From: Epilithonimonas zeae
Lineage (GTDB): Bacteria; Bacteroidota; Bacteroidia; Flavobacteriales; Weeksellaceae
DNA length: 64,000 nucleotides
Assembly (NCBI RefSeq): GCF_023278365.1
Contig: NZ_CP075338.1
Span: 434,001-498,000 of the forward strand
Direction of reading: 5' to 3'
In this document: one piece after another, positions 63,093 to 64,000 of the stretch
How the letters are laid out: each line of letters starts with the position of its first letter
Numbering within the stretch: position 1 is the first letter of the stretch
The notes under the pieces: generated by a model
Told to the model about the DNA's origin: nothing
What the model saw: only the letters and a program-made list of their open reading frames with translations
The model's database searches: none
Made by a program: the position numbers and the translations under genes

Positions 63093-63185
63093 TTGACATT
63101 TGTTTGCTTTTTTTTCAAGCTTTTGTCAATGGAAAGAGGCCTTATCTTGTAACATCTTTGCCTTATTAAAATAACAATTAAAAAT
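63093..63185 (+). promoter_or_regulatory. Promoter region of the SDR gene, copy 2 of the repeated segment
   Basis: TTTG followed after 17 bases by TATCTTGT is a plausible -33/-7 pair just upstream of the SDR start (63194). The segment includes inverted TTGACA (63093) and TGTCAA (about 63124), a possible operator for the Crp or AraC regulator nearby. Near-duplicate of 61287-61375. Confidence 0.6.
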
Positions 63186-63193
63186 AAGACAAA

Positions 63194-64000
63194 ATGAACA
63201 AAACAGTTTTTATCACAGGAACAAGCACAGGATTTGGAAAATTAACAGCAATCACTTTAGCAAAAGCAGGATACACCGTAATTGCAGGAATGCGCGGCGT
63301 GTCAGGAAAGAATGAAGCCGTAGCTAAAGAATTGGGAGCACTGCCTAATTTAGAAGTCGTTGAAATCGATGTAATCGACGATGTCTCAGTAACCAATGCT
63401 TTTGAAAAAGTACTTCAGAAATACGGTAAAATTGATGTGCTAGTCAATAACGCCGCTGTTTCAGGTTTCGGATTGTTGGAAGCTTATAGCCTGGACAGAA
63501 TCCGCCAAATGTTTGAAGTGAATTTCTATGGAGTTATCCGGACTTATCAGGCTGTATTGCCTTCTATGAGGGAGAATAAGAGCGGTCTGATTATCAACAT
63601 CACTTCCGGAGCAAGCGCTCATACCTCTCCTTTTATGATTCCCTATTTTGCATCGAAATTCGGTGTTGAAAGCATTACAGAAGGTTTGCAGGACGAATTG
63701 AAACAATTCAATATCGACAACGTTTCCATCCAGCCCGGAGTTTATCCCACAGAAATGAATACGGGCGAAAAAGCAGGAGTTAATGCCGATAAACCAGAAA
63801 TTGCGACACTTTACGATCCCGTTGCGACAGAACAATTCAATACGATTGGTGCAGCATTATTCGGTAAAATGAAAGAATTTAATATGAATCCTCAAACCAT
63901 TGCAGACGGAATTTTGGAACTAATTCAGATGAAAGAAGGTTCTCGTCCGTTACGTTTTCCGTTGGACGCTGTTGCGCAGGGAACAGATTTGGAATTCATC
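63194..64000 (+). CDS. Short-chain dehydrogenase/reductase, partial
   Basis: 269 codons are visible before the window ends. Classical SDR signatures: the nucleotide-binding TGTSTGFG near residue 8, NNAAVSGFG, and the catalytic YFASK (Tyr/Lys) with Ser in NITSGAS. NAD(P)-dependent oxidoreductase; substrate unknown. The ATG at 63194 follows the promoter segment closely. Confidence 0.92.
   Translation, partial: MNKTVFITGTSTGFGKLTAITLAKAGYTVIAGMRGVSGKNEAVAKELGALPNLEVVEIDVIDDVSVTNAFEKVLQKYGKIDVLVNNAAVSGFGLLEAYSLDRIRQMFEVNFYGVIRTYQAVLPSMRENKSGLIINITSGASAHTSPFMIPYFASKFGVESITEGLQDELKQFNIDNVSIQPGVYPTEMNTGEKAGVNADKPEIATLYDPVATEQFNTIGAALFGKMKEFNMNPQTIADGILELIQMKEGSRPLRFPLDAVAQGTDLEFI

Overview
The window is chromosomal DNA of a Bacteroidota bacterium, most likely a Chryseobacterium/Elizabethkingia-type member of the Weeksellaceae/Flavobacteriaceae. 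This rests on low GC, abundant TAnnTTTG-type promoter elements, Bacteroidota gene families (GH92 mannosidase, retropepsin-like proteins, SCxxK-type lipoproteins) and above all a type VI secretion system of subtype iii (T6SSiii), which is specific to this phylum. No database search was possible; family names come from motifs and remembered family features.

Layout. 1-7.1 kb: housekeeping genes (DEAD-box helicase fragment, rhodanese, queG, alaS, SixA-like phosphatase). 7.1-11.5 kb: GH92 alpha-mannosidase, aspartyl protease and a divergent TetR regulator. 11.5-12.4 kb: an internally deleted IS481-like element that keeps both terminal inverted repeats. 12.4-47.8 kb: the T6SSiii island. A + operon encodes ClpV/TssH, a lytic transglycosylase, TssE, F, G, N and K. 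A - block encodes an atypical LuxR-type response regulator, TssO, a second TssO-like protein, TssP, TssR, TssB, TssC, a lipoprotein (TssQ candidate), TssD (Hcp) and VgrG. Between and beside them lie effector/immunity cassettes. Two have the same order (LysM-like protein, DUF4280 PAAR-like protein, large effector, lipoprotein). Two more lie downstream of VgrG and encode a lipase-like and a zinc-protease-like effector that share one N-terminal tag. A 13-bp near-palindrome occurs upstream of both LysM cassettes and upstream of hcp, and looks like a common T6SS operator.

47.8-50.8 kb: MocR-type regulator and EamA transporter. 50.8-56.0 kb: an RNA-centred accessory locus and the most unusual part of the window. 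It holds two short ORFs each between a promoter and a terminator, six tRNA or tRNA-like genes (His, Ile, Pro, Glu, Cys, Leu; four structurally abnormal) interleaved with long hairpins, an RNase H-fold protein (DUF458-like), a Ro60/Rsr (TROVE) homologue, and then five copies of a structured RNA with covarying outer stems and a conserved TGYCGTA internal-loop motif. One copy carries a circularly permuted tRNA-like domain closed by a UUCG tetraloop, as expected of a tRNA-mimicking bacterial Y RNA. A frameshifted DUF6584-like gene lies among them.

56.0-60.4 kb: a - strand operon of four exported proteins of unknown function. 60.7-64.0 kb: Crp/Fnr and AraC regulators, a SnoaL-like protein and a partial short-chain dehydrogenase, with a duplicated promoter segment.
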